A DNA stretch of 20,804 bases from a virus, in the IMG/VR virus record IMGVR_UViG_3300014050_000174, positions 1-20,804 of that record; one strand, written 5' to 3'. The notes under the pieces were generated by a model that searched no databases, had not been told where the DNA came from, and was given only the letters and a program-made list of their open reading frames with translations. Below are positions 14,178-20,804 of this stretch, piece after piece. The first letter of the stretch is position 1; each line of letters opens with the position of its first letter. A program made the translations under genes and the position numbers.

Positions 14178-15344
14178 TTACAGCAGGTTCCACTTCTGCT
14201 TTGCGTCCTCGCCGTACCTCTGTGCGTACCATTCTTCAAACGGTCGCGGCCCCTGCCATCCAGCCAAAAACTGCTCTTGGTTAACCAGGTCTTGCGCTCG
14301 GGCATTGCGCATTTCTTCCAACCGGCGCGCTGTGTCGTCGCTGTATTGTTTGGCCACACCGCGAATGGCCGCGCCCTGGAATTGCCCGCCGGTCATGTGA
14401 AGGCGCAAAAGATCATCGTATTGTTTGTCGCTGTTCCTGGATTGTTGGTATTGCTTTGGGCTCATGGTGGCCCGCTGCTTCTCGTTCATCCATTCAGCCA
14501 TAAACTTTTCACGGTCTTGAAATTGCGCAGCCCGTGGCGCATCGTCACGCCCCGCCTGACGCTGCCGAATAAAGTCTTCACGGCTTATGGGCTGACCACC
14601 CTCCAGCGTGTTCAGTCGGTACAGAATATCGTCGTCCTGAGAGGACCAGCCGCCAGCAAGTTGCCGCCGCAGATTAGAGATTTCATTGGACTTGGACGCC
14701 CTGGCATCGGCCTCATTGGCTTTGGCGTAGGCTTCCTCTAGTCGCGTCGCGTACTGTGGACTCCAGGACTGGGGATTTGCCGCGTGCCAAGCCCGTTGTG
14801 CTGGTGTCATTCTTTGCCATTGCTGAACAGCCTCTCGCTCCATCTTGGCGATGATTTCGGCCTGGTTTGGGTCTTTGATTGCGGCATGCGCCCTCATGCC
14901 GCTCCACTTCTGAAACCCATCGTCGGCCGGCGCCTGCTGGTAAGGAGTGCCAGTGCTAGTTGGCGGAATTGCCTGGGCCTGCCCCATAGTCGGCATCGGT
15001 CCGCCTGTCTGCGGTCCCATGACGCTGTCGTATGTGGGGAACGGGCCGCCTGTCTGCGGCTGGGCCGGTGGAGTAGATGGCTGCGTCACGCCAGGAGACG
15101 TTGGCGTCGGACCGCCTGCCTGTGGCTGGCCGCCGTAGGCCGGCATGCTTGTTGGTTGCTGGCTTGGCGTACTTGGGCGAGGGGGCTGCGGACTACTCGC
15201 CTGCGGCTGCTGGTTGTAGATATTGAACGTCGGAGCCTGCTTGGCTTGACGGACCTGATTGCCGTAGGGGTCCATCTGCCCCTGGGCCCGCAATTGATTC
15301 TGACGGTTGCGGCTGCCAAACCCTGCTTGGCCAAACGCACTCAT
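14178..15344 (-). CDS. Gln/Pro-rich protein with helical C-terminal half, unknown function
   Basis: 388 aa. Residues 1-145 are disordered and Gln/Pro/Gly-rich, with three copies of PQ(A/T)GGPxPT. Residues about 145-388 are helical and charged (ADDGFQKWSGMRAHAAIKDP, then MEREAVQQWQRMTPAQRAWH), ending WEEWYAQRYG-like (FEEWYAQRYGEDAKQKWNLL). No membrane segment. The ATG overlaps the stop of the 50-codon ORF before it (ATGA), with GCAGGGCGAGC in front. Its composition resembles the next gene, and the two probably work together, for example as internal head or ejection proteins; this is inference from composition and position only. Confidence 0.75.
   Translation of the reverse strand: MSAFGQAGFGSRNRQNQLRAQGQMDPYGNQVRQAKQAPTFNIYNQQPQASSPQPPRPSTPSQQPTSMPAYGGQPQAGGPTPTSPGVTQPSTPPAQPQTGGPFPTYDSVMGPQTGGPMPTMGQAQAIPPTSTGTPYQQAPADDGFQKWSGMRAHAAIKDPNQAEIIAKMEREAVQQWQRMTPAQRAWHAANPQSWSPQYATRLEEAYAKANEADARASKSNEISNLRRQLAGGWSSQDDDILYRLNTLEGGQPISREDFIRQRQAGRDDAPRAAQFQDREKFMAEWMNEKQRATMSPKQYQQSRNSDKQYDDLLRLHMTGGQFQGAAIRGVAKQYSDDTARRLEEMRNARAQDLVNQEQFLAGWQGPRPFEEWYAQRYGEDAKQKWNLL
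15001..15125 (-). repeat. Three-copy repeat encoding the PQ(A/T)GGP motif
   Basis: The 14-base unit CCGCCTGTCTGCGG (plus strand) is identical at 15001-15014 and 15046-15059 and recurs with two changes at 15112-15125. Spacings (45 and 66 bases) are multiples of three, so the protein frame is preserved. Confidence 0.75.
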
Positions 15345-15493
15345 CGCTCGCCCTGCTTGTTGGTCATGGAATCAGTGCCCACGCCATACCCATGGAGCAT
15401 CCGGAGCCGCTCGGCGTCCATCTGGGGCTCCGCCTGTCGCACCTCATTGATGAGCTGCCGGAGGTAGTCCAGGTTGGGTATGGCTGCGTCCAT
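15341..15493 (-). CDS. 50-aa ORF, unknown function
   Basis: A 50-codon frame, MDAAIPNLDYLRQLINEVRQ then AEPQMDAERLRMLHGYGVG, ending in NKQGER. It is helical and acidic-basic, with no recognisable family. It is supported by its stop overlapping the start of the next gene (ATGA) and by protein-like composition. The ATG sits only seven bases beyond the U-tract of a terminator hairpin. The best ribosome-site match, AGAGG, lies within the 3' arm of that hairpin, about 12 bases away, so its expression probably depends on read-through of the terminator. Confidence 0.65.
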   Translation of the reverse strand: MDAAIPNLDYLRQLINEVRQAEPQMDAERLRMLHGYGVGTDSMTNKQGER

Positions 15494-15499
15494 CTACAG

Positions 15500-15536
15500 A
15501 AAAAGCCTCTGACCCAGTCGCCCAGGTCAGAGGCTT
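15500..15536 (-). terminator. Intrinsic terminator after the capsid/decoration genes
   Basis: Perfect 12-bp inverted repeat AAGCCTCTGACC (15503-15514) and GGTCAGAGGCTT (15525-15536) with a 10-base loop, followed on the minus strand by TTTTT. It ends transcription, at least partly, 30-65 bases after the decoration gene. No promoter can fit between it and the next ATG, so downstream genes rely on read-through or on a promoter inside upstream genes. Confidence 0.85.
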
Positions 15537-15565
15537 CCCCCTAGCCCCAGAAGGGCGTGAACGGT

Positions 15566-16156
15566 TCAGACCCCGCAGTTGACGATCGCCAGCACCGCGG
15601 AGCCGGTCGTTGCACCGGCAGAGCAGGCGACACCGATCACACCCAGGCCGTTGTTCCCGGCAGCCGTGGTGGCCGCACCGACGCCGCTCGGCGTCACGCG
15701 GCCCGCCGTGGTTGCACCAGCAGTCGCAGCGGTGATCGCCGCGAGCCGGGCGCCCACACCGACCTCAGTCCCGGAGAGAGCGTGAGCCACTTCGGTCGGC
15801 CCAGCGACAGTCACCCAGAACACGTCGTTTGACGCCACCCCGGAAGCCGGGAGGAACTCGTCAACGATGCCTACTCGCTCTTCGTTGGTGACGGCCGAAT
15901 AGCCATCCACCTCGGAGAACACCGCCGTGCCGGCCGTGCCCACCCGGAACCGTACCACTCGCTTCGGCAGCAGAGCGCCACCTGAGCTGTTGCGGACGGC
16001 GATGCAGGTCTTCAGCCGGTTGCTGCGGATCGCACCCGTCGAAGGGTTCACGTCGGGGAACTGCTTCAGGCAGCCCACCCAGCTCTTGCCGTCCGCTGTG
16101 GAATCGACACCCAGGGTCTGGCCAAGAGCGAACGGCGGATCGATCGTCAGAGACAT
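15566..16156 (-). CDS. Probable head decoration / capsid-stabilising protein
   Basis: 196 aa, rich in Ala, Gly, Thr and Val, with a beta-rich pattern (MSLTIDPPFALGQTLGVD ... ALLPKRVVRFRVG ... GVIGVACSAGATTGSAVLAI). It directly follows the major capsid gene, the usual place for decoration proteins that clamp the capsid surface. The internal DVFWVTVAGPTEVAHAL segment resembles capsid decoration or fibre-like beta domains seen after capsid genes. The start is ATG 16156, nine bases after AGGAG; a GTG three codons upstream is too close to the ribosome site. A terminator follows. Assignment is by position and composition. Confidence 0.7.
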   Translation of the reverse strand: MSLTIDPPFALGQTLGVDSTADGKSWVGCLKQFPDVNPSTGAIRSNRLKTCIAVRNSSGGALLPKRVVRFRVGTAGTAVFSEVDGYSAVTNEERVGIVDEFLPASGVASNDVFWVTVAGPTEVAHALSGTEVGVGARLAAITAATAGATTAGRVTPSGVGAATTAAGNNGLGVIGVACSAGATTGSAVLAIVNCGV

Positions 16157-16175
16157 GCGACTCACTCCTAACGGG

Positions 16176-17288
16176 TCAGGCGTAGTTCTTGAACTTGATG
16201 AACGACCTGGGCGACTTGAACTTCATGTTGCCCAGCGTGGAGACACAGTAGCGATAGGACTGGGTGACCTCGTCGTAGAAAGGCCCTTCGCTGTTATACA
16301 TCTGCGACTCCATGTTCAGGAGTTCGATGTTGCCGATGGCGAGGCCGTATCCGGTGTCCGCCGGGACCGCGTACTCCGTGCCCACTTCCACGCCGTCGAT
16401 TTCGACGGTGTTGAAGCCGAACGACCGCAGGCCGTTCTCGCGGGAAACAACGATGCGCTCCTTTGCGTCCTGCTTGTTCAGGAAGTCGATGTAGAGCTTC
16501 CGGTCCAGGACCACAAGGTCGATGGCGTCTTCCTTGGTGTCGTTCCGCTTGGCGTAATGCAAGCCGGCCCGGATCGCCTTCACGCAGTTCTCGGCCCAGG
16601 TGTTTGAACTGCCCGCCCAGTACGTGGACGTGTAGTTGACCAGGATGGGCGAGTAGAAATCGTACTCGCTGTCCGCCTTGCCGCCCGGCCACGTGCCACT
16701 CACCTGCGAGCCGCCGTAGTAACCCAGCTGGGTGTTGAGCCCAGCGTAGGTATCCGAAGGGTAGGCAAACGGATCCGCGGCGTTGGCCGAACGCTGGGTT
16801 CCATCGGTCACGTGGAGCGTGCCGTTGTTGCCCAGGAACGACTCCAGGCCGTGATACCGCAGCTCGTTGCCGCTGGCATTGCCGTCGATCCAGACCTCCT
16901 GCGAGAGGTACTGTTCGATGGAGGTGAGGAGGCGGCTGGCCATCTTGCCGGCCACGTTCACCAGGGCGCTGGTGCCCCGGTTCTCCAGAAGCTCCTTGCG
17001 GTAGATCATGTCCGTGGCCTGATAGCCCCGGTACTCCAGCTCCGCCTTCTTCCAGAGATTCTGGCGGCTGAAGGAGCGAGGAGTCTCGCCGTTGTTGCCC
17101 TGCGGCTGATGCAGCCTGTAGGACACCTCCCAGTCGAAGCCCCTTCCGGCCATGTTCATCCGGATGTTGCCGCGGCTTTCGATGGCAGCGAACACCATGT
17201 ACTTGCGGAGGGAGGCGATCTCCTCTTCCCGCAGGTGGTTGACGATCGTCGTTGCAATCGACCGGGCGAAATCAGTGGACGAAGGCAT
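16176..17288 (-). CDS. Major capsid protein
   Basis: 370 aa. The protein starts with a helical segment (DFARSIATTIVNHLREEEIA), followed by FDWEVSYRLHQPQGNN, ELEYRGYQATDMIYRKELLE and a long alpha/beta body ending in GNMKFKSPRSFIKFKNYA. Length, the ordered mid-region (AIDLVVLDRKLYIDFL ... IVVSRENGLRSFGFNTVEID) and position right after a scaffold-like gene fit an HK97-fold major capsid protein. No protease domain or N-terminal pro-region is apparent, so scaffold is supplied in trans by the preceding gene. It starts at ATG 17288, nine bases after GGAG. Confidence 0.85.
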   Translation of the reverse strand: MPSSTDFARSIATTIVNHLREEEIASLRKYMVFAAIESRGNIRMNMAGRGFDWEVSYRLHQPQGNNGETPRSFSRQNLWKKAELEYRGYQATDMIYRKELLENRGTSALVNVAGKMASRLLTSIEQYLSQEVWIDGNASGNELRYHGLESFLGNNGTLHVTDGTQRSANAADPFAYPSDTYAGLNTQLGYYGGSQVSGTWPGGKADSEYDFYSPILVNYTSTYWAGSSNTWAENCVKAIRAGLHYAKRNDTKEDAIDLVVLDRKLYIDFLNKQDAKERIVVSRENGLRSFGFNTVEIDGVEVGTEYAVPADTGYGLAIGNIELLNMESQMYNSEGPFYDEVTQSYRYCVSTLGNMKFKSPRSFIKFKNYA

Positions 17289-17302
17289 CGCTCAGTTACT
17301 CC

Positions 17303-18322
17303 CTAGATGGACCCGTCTTTGACCAGCTGCGCCCGTAGACGCTCCTCAAAGCTCATCTTTGGCTGCGGAACCCGCGGTTCCGTAGCACCGCCGCTCCTGC
17401 TCGGCGCGCGTGTCGCACGCTGTCGCAGGAACTGCATGTTCGATTGGGCTTGCGGCTCCACCGGAGGCGGCTCCATTTGGGGAGGCGCCTGCGGCGTGGC
17501 GAACATCTGCTGCACCTGCTGATAGCGGAGATTCAGCAGATCACGCTCCAGCATGCTGGTTGCGTACTGCCATCTCCCTTCAGCCGTGGCGATGCCCGCC
17601 TGCGCGGCCTGTGCGATGTAGCCCCGGATAGCCTGACCCTCTGGGGTCACCTGTCCGTTGGCGTCGTACAGCCAGTCGGAGTTCTGCTGCTCCAACGACT
17701 GCACGTAGTTTTGTGCGGTGTATTGACCCAGCTGCTGCTGAACCAGCTCCTGGGCCTTCTGCTGGGCGATCGATTCGATGAAGGGCTTTAGTGTCCCTTC
17801 AGGATCGGTGACGAACTTCTTGGCGAAGTTGGCCGTGTACGCCTGGTACGCCCTGATCTGGGCCTGGGCGTCGATCGGTGCGTCCGGGGCGATCACCTCT
17901 CGGCCGGTCTCAGGGTCTCGGACGATGTACTGACGCCATTCGTCCTTCACCTGCGGAGGGTCCCACCACTTGGGCTGGGCGGGAGCCTGCTGCTGGGCGG
18001 CCTTCTGCTGGGCCTGCCACTGCCGGTACTGCTCGGCGGTCTGCATGTACTCCAGGGTCGCCGGCATCATGGACTGATACTGGCGGAGCTGCCCCTGGGC
18101 GTCGCGGTAGCCCTGCATCGACTGATACAGGGTGCGAGCGATCGTTACGTCATCGGCTCCGTTGAACTCCGGCAGCTGCTTGAAAGCGTCATAGACGCTT
18201 CCGGCCGGCTGGGCCGATGCTTGCGTAGGCTGCGAGTTGTCAAAGGACTGCTGCGGTGCCGCACTCTGCGGCGCCGACTCCGGAGCTTGCGACTCCGGCG
18301 ACGGCATTGCGTCGTCGCTCAT
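17303..18322 (-). CDS. Probable capsid scaffolding protein
   Basis: 339 aa, very Gln-rich. The N-terminal approximately 40 residues are disordered (Pro/Ser/Gln), residues about 45-280 are helical and coiled-coil-prone (YRQWQAQQKAAQQQAPAQPK, AQQKAQELVQQQLGQYTAQN), and the C-terminus is basic (FLRQRATRAPSRSG, then SFEERLRAQLVKDGS). A basic helical C-terminus that contacts capsid protein is characteristic of scaffolds such as that of P22. It lies 14 bases before the capsid gene. The start is ATG 18322 with AGGAAAGAG just upstream; this site can pair with an upstream repeat (see hairpin). No protease motif is seen. Confidence 0.75.
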   Translation of the reverse strand: MSDDAMPSPESQAPESAPQSAAPQQSFDNSQPTQASAQPAGSVYDAFKQLPEFNGADDVTIARTLYQSMQGYRDAQGQLRQYQSMMPATLEYMQTAEQYRQWQAQQKAAQQQAPAQPKWWDPPQVKDEWRQYIVRDPETGREVIAPDAPIDAQAQIRAYQAYTANFAKKFVTDPEGTLKPFIESIAQQKAQELVQQQLGQYTAQNYVQSLEQQNSDWLYDANGQVTPEGQAIRGYIAQAAQAGIATAEGRWQYATSMLERDLLNLRYQQVQQMFATPQAPPQMEPPPVEPQAQSNMQFLRQRATRAPSRSGGATEPRVPQPKMSFEERLRAQLVKDGSI

Positions 18323-18363
18323 CTCTTTCCTTTCAGGTGGCCAGGGGGTGCCTGTGGAAAGAG
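18323..18363 (-). promoter_or_regulatory. Possible hairpin masking the scaffold gene's ribosome site
   Basis: CTCTTTCC (minus strand, from 18363) pairs perfectly with GGAAAGAG, which ends right before ATG 18322. The 25-base loop contains an extra CAGG/CCTG pairing. The arm at the ATG includes the Shine-Dalgarno bases. This lies in a 72-base gap, the longest in the early part of the block, in which I find no convincing promoter. Confidence 0.4.
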
Positions 18364-18394
18364 TGCCCGTGGTCTGCGGATCGCAAACCGATTT

Positions 18395-19072
18395 TCAATA
18401 GCCGGGACCAGGAAGGCCCATGCGCGGCGCTGGCCTGGCGTCCCGGATGCGGCGAATCACGTCTCCATGGCGATCCACCAGCTCAGTGCGAATCGCCGTT
18501 GTTGGGGGACGCCCTCGCCACGCAACCATGTCTGCCGGGAACGCCAGGTTCACAGGATCGGTCATGGTTCCGGCGATGAGCCGCTGAAGCCCGCCCATCG
18601 GCTCGCCGTCTCGGTTGCGGTATAGGCGATCCTGCACGGCCTCCCTGTCCATTGGGTCACCGGAAGTGCCCTGGAGAATCGGCTGCACAAAGCCACTGCT
18701 TCGGTCGGTAGGGCGACTGAGCCCAGCCAGCACACCCTCTACTCCGCCATGGGCTAGGTCCAGTGTGTCAATTACCCCAGCCACCGGGCCTGGCAGCATT
18801 TCGTATTCCGACACTGGAGGCATGCCGGCGGCTGCGTCCAGCACAGTCATAAGGTGATTGGCGGCGTACTCTCGCCTGGGCATGTAGCCCTGTCCGGGAA
18901 CGAACACCAGCGCGTCGCTGTTGTCTCGCAATGCCGGGGAATAGGCCCGCGTCAGCCTGGCAGCCGCGTCCATTGCGGCGTCATGTGCCGCCTGACGCTC
19001 CTGAGCCTCGGTCTGCCACTGAGGCGACTGCTTCGGACGGTACAGCGATGTAGCGGAGACGATGGGGTTCAT
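18395..19072 (-). CDS. Unknown protein upstream of scaffold
   Basis: 225 aa, no membrane segment or signal peptide. The N-terminus (YRPKQSPQWQTEAQERQAAH) is Gln/Ala-rich and helical; the middle includes VPGQGYMPRREYAANHLMTV; the C-terminus is Arg/Pro-rich. No family recognised. Its ATG overlaps the previous stop (TGATG) behind CAGGTGG. Adjacent genes point to a virion or assembly role, not proved. Confidence 0.7.
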   Translation of the reverse strand: MNPIVSATSLYRPKQSPQWQTEAQERQAAHDAAMDAAARLTRAYSPALRDNSDALVFVPGQGYMPRREYAANHLMTVLDAAAGMPPVSEYEMLPGPVAGVIDTLDLAHGGVEGVLAGLSRPTDRSSGFVQPILQGTSGDPMDREAVQDRLYRNRDGEPMGGLQRLIAGTMTDPVNLAFPADMVAWRGRPPTTAIRTELVDRHGDVIRRIRDARPAPRMGLPGPGY

Positions 19073-19536
19073 CAGCCCACCTGCCTGGCAGTGCCAGTGA
19101 GATCGATGAGCAACGGACTCATGGGAGAGGAGAGTTCCTGGGCCTGGCGGGCCATGCGGACTCGCTCCAGCATGGACTGGGCCCGGATCTGTTCGATGTC
19201 CTTCTCATGCTCCATGCGACGAATCTCCCGGACCTGGGAGACACGGGACTTCATCTCGTCGTCAATGGCGTCGTTTACGTCGTCCGCGGCCTTGGCCAGG
19301 ACGCCTGCCTGCACGTCCGGGGTAATGACAGGGACAGGAAGACCGACCTGCGGAATGTTGAACGCGGCGCGGGGTTTCGCCTGCTGGTTGGCCTGGTTGT
19401 TGGCTGGGCGACGTTGCTGACCCACCGGCGCCAATGGATTGGCCGGGACCTCGTCCCGCTTTTCCTTGGGCTGATCGCCAAACTGCTCGGCAAAGCCTCT
19501 GCGGATCGACTCCTCCAGAATCGCATTCAGGTCCAT
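19072..19536 (-). CDS. Unknown helical protein
   Basis: 154 aa. The N-terminus has a short helix (NAILEESIRRGFAEQFGD), then a Gln/Asn/Pro-rich linker (about 35-60), and residues about 85-140 form a charged helix likely to be a coiled coil (SRVSQVREIRRMEHEKDIEQ). No recognised family. The ATG overlaps the previous stop (TAATG) and is preceded by AGAGGA. Stop and next start also overlap, so it is translated as part of the block. Confidence 0.7.
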   Translation of the reverse strand: MDLNAILEESIRRGFAEQFGDQPKEKRDEVPANPLAPVGQQRRPANNQANQQAKPRAAFNIPQVGLPVPVITPDVQAGVLAKAADDVNDAIDDEMKSRVSQVREIRRMEHEKDIEQIRAQSMLERVRMARQAQELSSPMSPLLIDLTGTARQVG

Positions 19537-19943
19537 TAGGTCTTCCTCTTGGCTTTCCAGCAGGCCATGCGCACCAGGGCGCGTCCGGCGGTACGGATGA
19601 ACGGCAGGCCACGCTTCTTGGCCGTCTCCTCCATCACGTCCACTATCTCCTCAATGTGCTTCATGGCCTCTTCTGGACCCCATTCGTCCATCTGGCGGGC
19701 CATCTTGTTGCACTTGCAGGTAGGGGAGGCGTGGATCCCCATGGTGGACAACATGGCTTTCAGCTCTGTCCCTGGTCCGGGGTTGGGTGCGTACTTGGCC
19801 CGTATCCTCTGGAAGTGATGCTCCGGCATCTCCAAGTGGGTGTCGGAGACCTTGGTGGCACAGCGCAAGACATCTTCCATGTACCCGGGTTTACGGGTAG
19901 CAGCAGCCTGTTCCAGTTTTGCGATAGATATTTGACGAGTCAT
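19536..19943 (-). CDS. Small protein with a CKC motif, unknown function
   Basis: 135 aa. Helical, with GPGTELKAMLSTMGIHASPT followed by CKCNKMARQMDEWGPEEAMK; the C-terminal part is basic (RTAGRALVRMACWKAKRKT). I have the impression that this GPGTEL ... CxCN pattern occurs in other phage-associated proteins without a known function, but cannot check it. The ATG at 19943 overlaps the stop of the cysteine-rich gene (ATGA); a GTG ten codons upstream also opens the frame but lacks a ribosome site and would overlap the previous gene by 34 bases. Confidence 0.7.
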   Translation of the reverse strand: MTRQISIAKLEQAAATRKPGYMEDVLRCATKVSDTHLEMPEHHFQRIRAKYAPNPGPGTELKAMLSTMGIHASPTCKCNKMARQMDEWGPEEAMKHIEEIVDVMEETAKKRGLPFIRTAGRALVRMACWKAKRKT

Positions 19944-20743
19944 GGAGGTGAGTCGCAATTGTCCGGCTGACACTGACCGTCACAACAGTAGTAGTACTGT
20001 GTTGATCCACCACCCCCTAGTGCTGGCGCGTAGAGTGTCCCCGCCAAGCCAGAGCCGTCATTGGGCCAAACACAACGCAGCGCCTTGATATTTGCTAGCG
20101 TCGCCTGTGCCGCTGCTACGGCTGCTGCCAGCGCGTCTCCGTAGCACTGAGCTGCAACGTGCGGAACGGAAATCGCCCGCCGCTCACCGCCATAGTAATA
20201 CTCCGTCCATCCTTCCGGCAGCAAGCATTCTGGTTCGCTGTGGGCCACCCAATTCACTACTGCCGACACCTCGCACGGACAGGCCAAGTCCACTATGCCC
20301 GGCGCGTTGCATTCTGTGACGCACTCACCGCACACACCATCGTTACAGCACTGACCCTCTGGGCAGTCCTCGTCGGACTCGCACTCGCACGGCACGCATG
20401 CGTCATCGACGCAGCACTCGCCCTCGGCGCAACACACGCCAGCACAGCAGACGACATTGGATTCACAGCATGTGGCGCCATCGTCGCCTATGCAGCAAAT
20501 CTCACCCACCTCACAGCACACGCCCTGGCCGTCGTTGCAGCAGTACTGGGTCTCGGTGCAGCAGACTTCTGACTCACCAACCCCCACTTCATAGACCGTG
20601 CAGCACTCCCTTGGGGTCTCACAGCAGACCTGGGACTCTCCTGTGCCGCAGCACACGTCCGGATCCTTGCAGCACACCTTGTTGCCATCAGGGCCGCAGC
20701 ACTCACCATTCAGCTGGATGCAGCAGCAGGTGCAGCAGGGCAT
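19940..20743 (-). CDS. Cysteine-rich protein with arrayed CC pairs
   Basis: 267 aa with about 49 cysteines by hand count, about 42 of them in the first 160 residues, including 17 adjacent CC pairs typically 5-9 residues apart (e.g. NKVCCKDPDVCCGTGESQVC, CCETPRECC). This spacing resembles granulin-like or other disulfide-ladder modules, or a metal-binding array, but no precise family match. Residues about 170-267 are different: PEGWTEYYYGGERRAISVPH, an Ala-rich helix, and a second short Cys cluster (YYYCCDGQCQPDNC). No signal peptide is visible, so disulfides would have to form after lysis or outside the cell. It is strongly acidic in the repeat part. The ATG overlaps the previous stop (TAATG). 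Confidence 0.8.
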   Translation of the reverse strand: MPCCTCCCIQLNGECCGPDGNKVCCKDPDVCCGTGESQVCCETPRECCTVYEVGVGESEVCCTETQYCCNDGQGVCCEVGEICCIGDDGATCCESNVVCCAGVCCAEGECCVDDACVPCECESDEDCPEGQCCNDGVCGECVTECNAPGIVDLACPCEVSAVVNWVAHSEPECLLPEGWTEYYYGGERRAISVPHVAAQCYGDALAAAVAAAQATLANIKALRCVWPNDGSGLAGTLYAPALGGGGSTQYYYCCDGQCQPDNCDSPP

Positions 20744-20804
20744 TACCAGCTCCAGTTGCAGGACCAGTAGCCGGCCGTGAGCTTGTCAGTCTTCTCGTCA
20801 CAGT
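20743..20804 (-). CDS. C-terminal end of a Cys/Trp-containing gene (partial)
   Basis: The minus frame entering the window reads CDEKTDKLTAGYWSCNWSW and stops with TAA whose last base is the A of the next gene's ATG (TAATG). The one-base overlap and non-random composition support a real coding end. Too short to identify; two Cys and three Trp suggest relation to the cysteine-rich downstream gene or a small binding module. Confidence 0.55.
   Translation of the reverse strand, partial: CDEKTDKLTAGYWSCNWSW

Noticed and set aside
1-20804. tRNA genes, CRISPR arrays, insertion sequences, attachment sites
   Set aside because: I found no cloverleaf-like sequence, no regularly spaced repeats with unique spacers, no transposase, and no convincing integration site; a tool search would be more sensitive.

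Overview
This window looks like the structural-gene (late) region of a tailed double-stranded DNA phage or prophage (Caudoviricetes), from a GC-rich (very roughly 60%) genome. The calls rest on a large terminase, a portal, a scaffold/capsid pair and a run of modular tail-fibre genes. No tape-measure, tail-tube or lysis gene is visible. The large portal (662 aa) without an adjacent siphovirus or myovirus tail block fits a podovirus-like virion, but that is inference. The host cannot be named from the sequence.

All genes but one lie on the minus strand, tightly packed with ATGA, TAATG, TGATG and GTGA overlaps, so the block reads from right to left. In that order: the end of a Cys/Trp-containing gene; a very cysteine-rich protein (about 49 Cys in 267 aa); three small unknowns; a Gln-rich probable scaffold; the major capsid protein; a probable decoration protein; a strong hairpin terminator; a 50-aa ORF; two long Pro/Gln-rich proteins; a glycosyltransferase-methyltransferase fusion; a zinc-ribbon protein in the small-terminase position; the large terminase; a small linker-type gene; the portal; an unknown; and a fibre cluster. 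The fibre cluster has one fibre of a separate type, a second glycosyltransferase, and four consecutive genes that start with related anchor modules (the last runs off the left edge).

The most remarkable locus is the large terminase. Its Walker A loop is split by an intein (288 residues, Cys1 ... His-Asn, then Ser+1). The middle of the intein, where a homing-endonuclease domain normally sits in frame, instead holds a complete helix-turn-helix plus HNH endonuclease gene on the opposite (plus) strand, with its own Shine-Dalgarno site. The terminase/intein frame stays open across it. The intein and its likely homing enzyme are therefore encoded antisense to each other on the same DNA. I do not recall this arrangement being described; the nearest known case is free-standing endonucleases lying between halves of split inteins.

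Functionally, scaffold, capsid and decoration proteins build the procapsid; the terminase and portal package DNA; the fibre genes supply several different tips on a common anchor; and the two sugar-transfer enzymes sit inside structural gene blocks, which suggests (inference) that virion proteins or a host surface glycan are modified.
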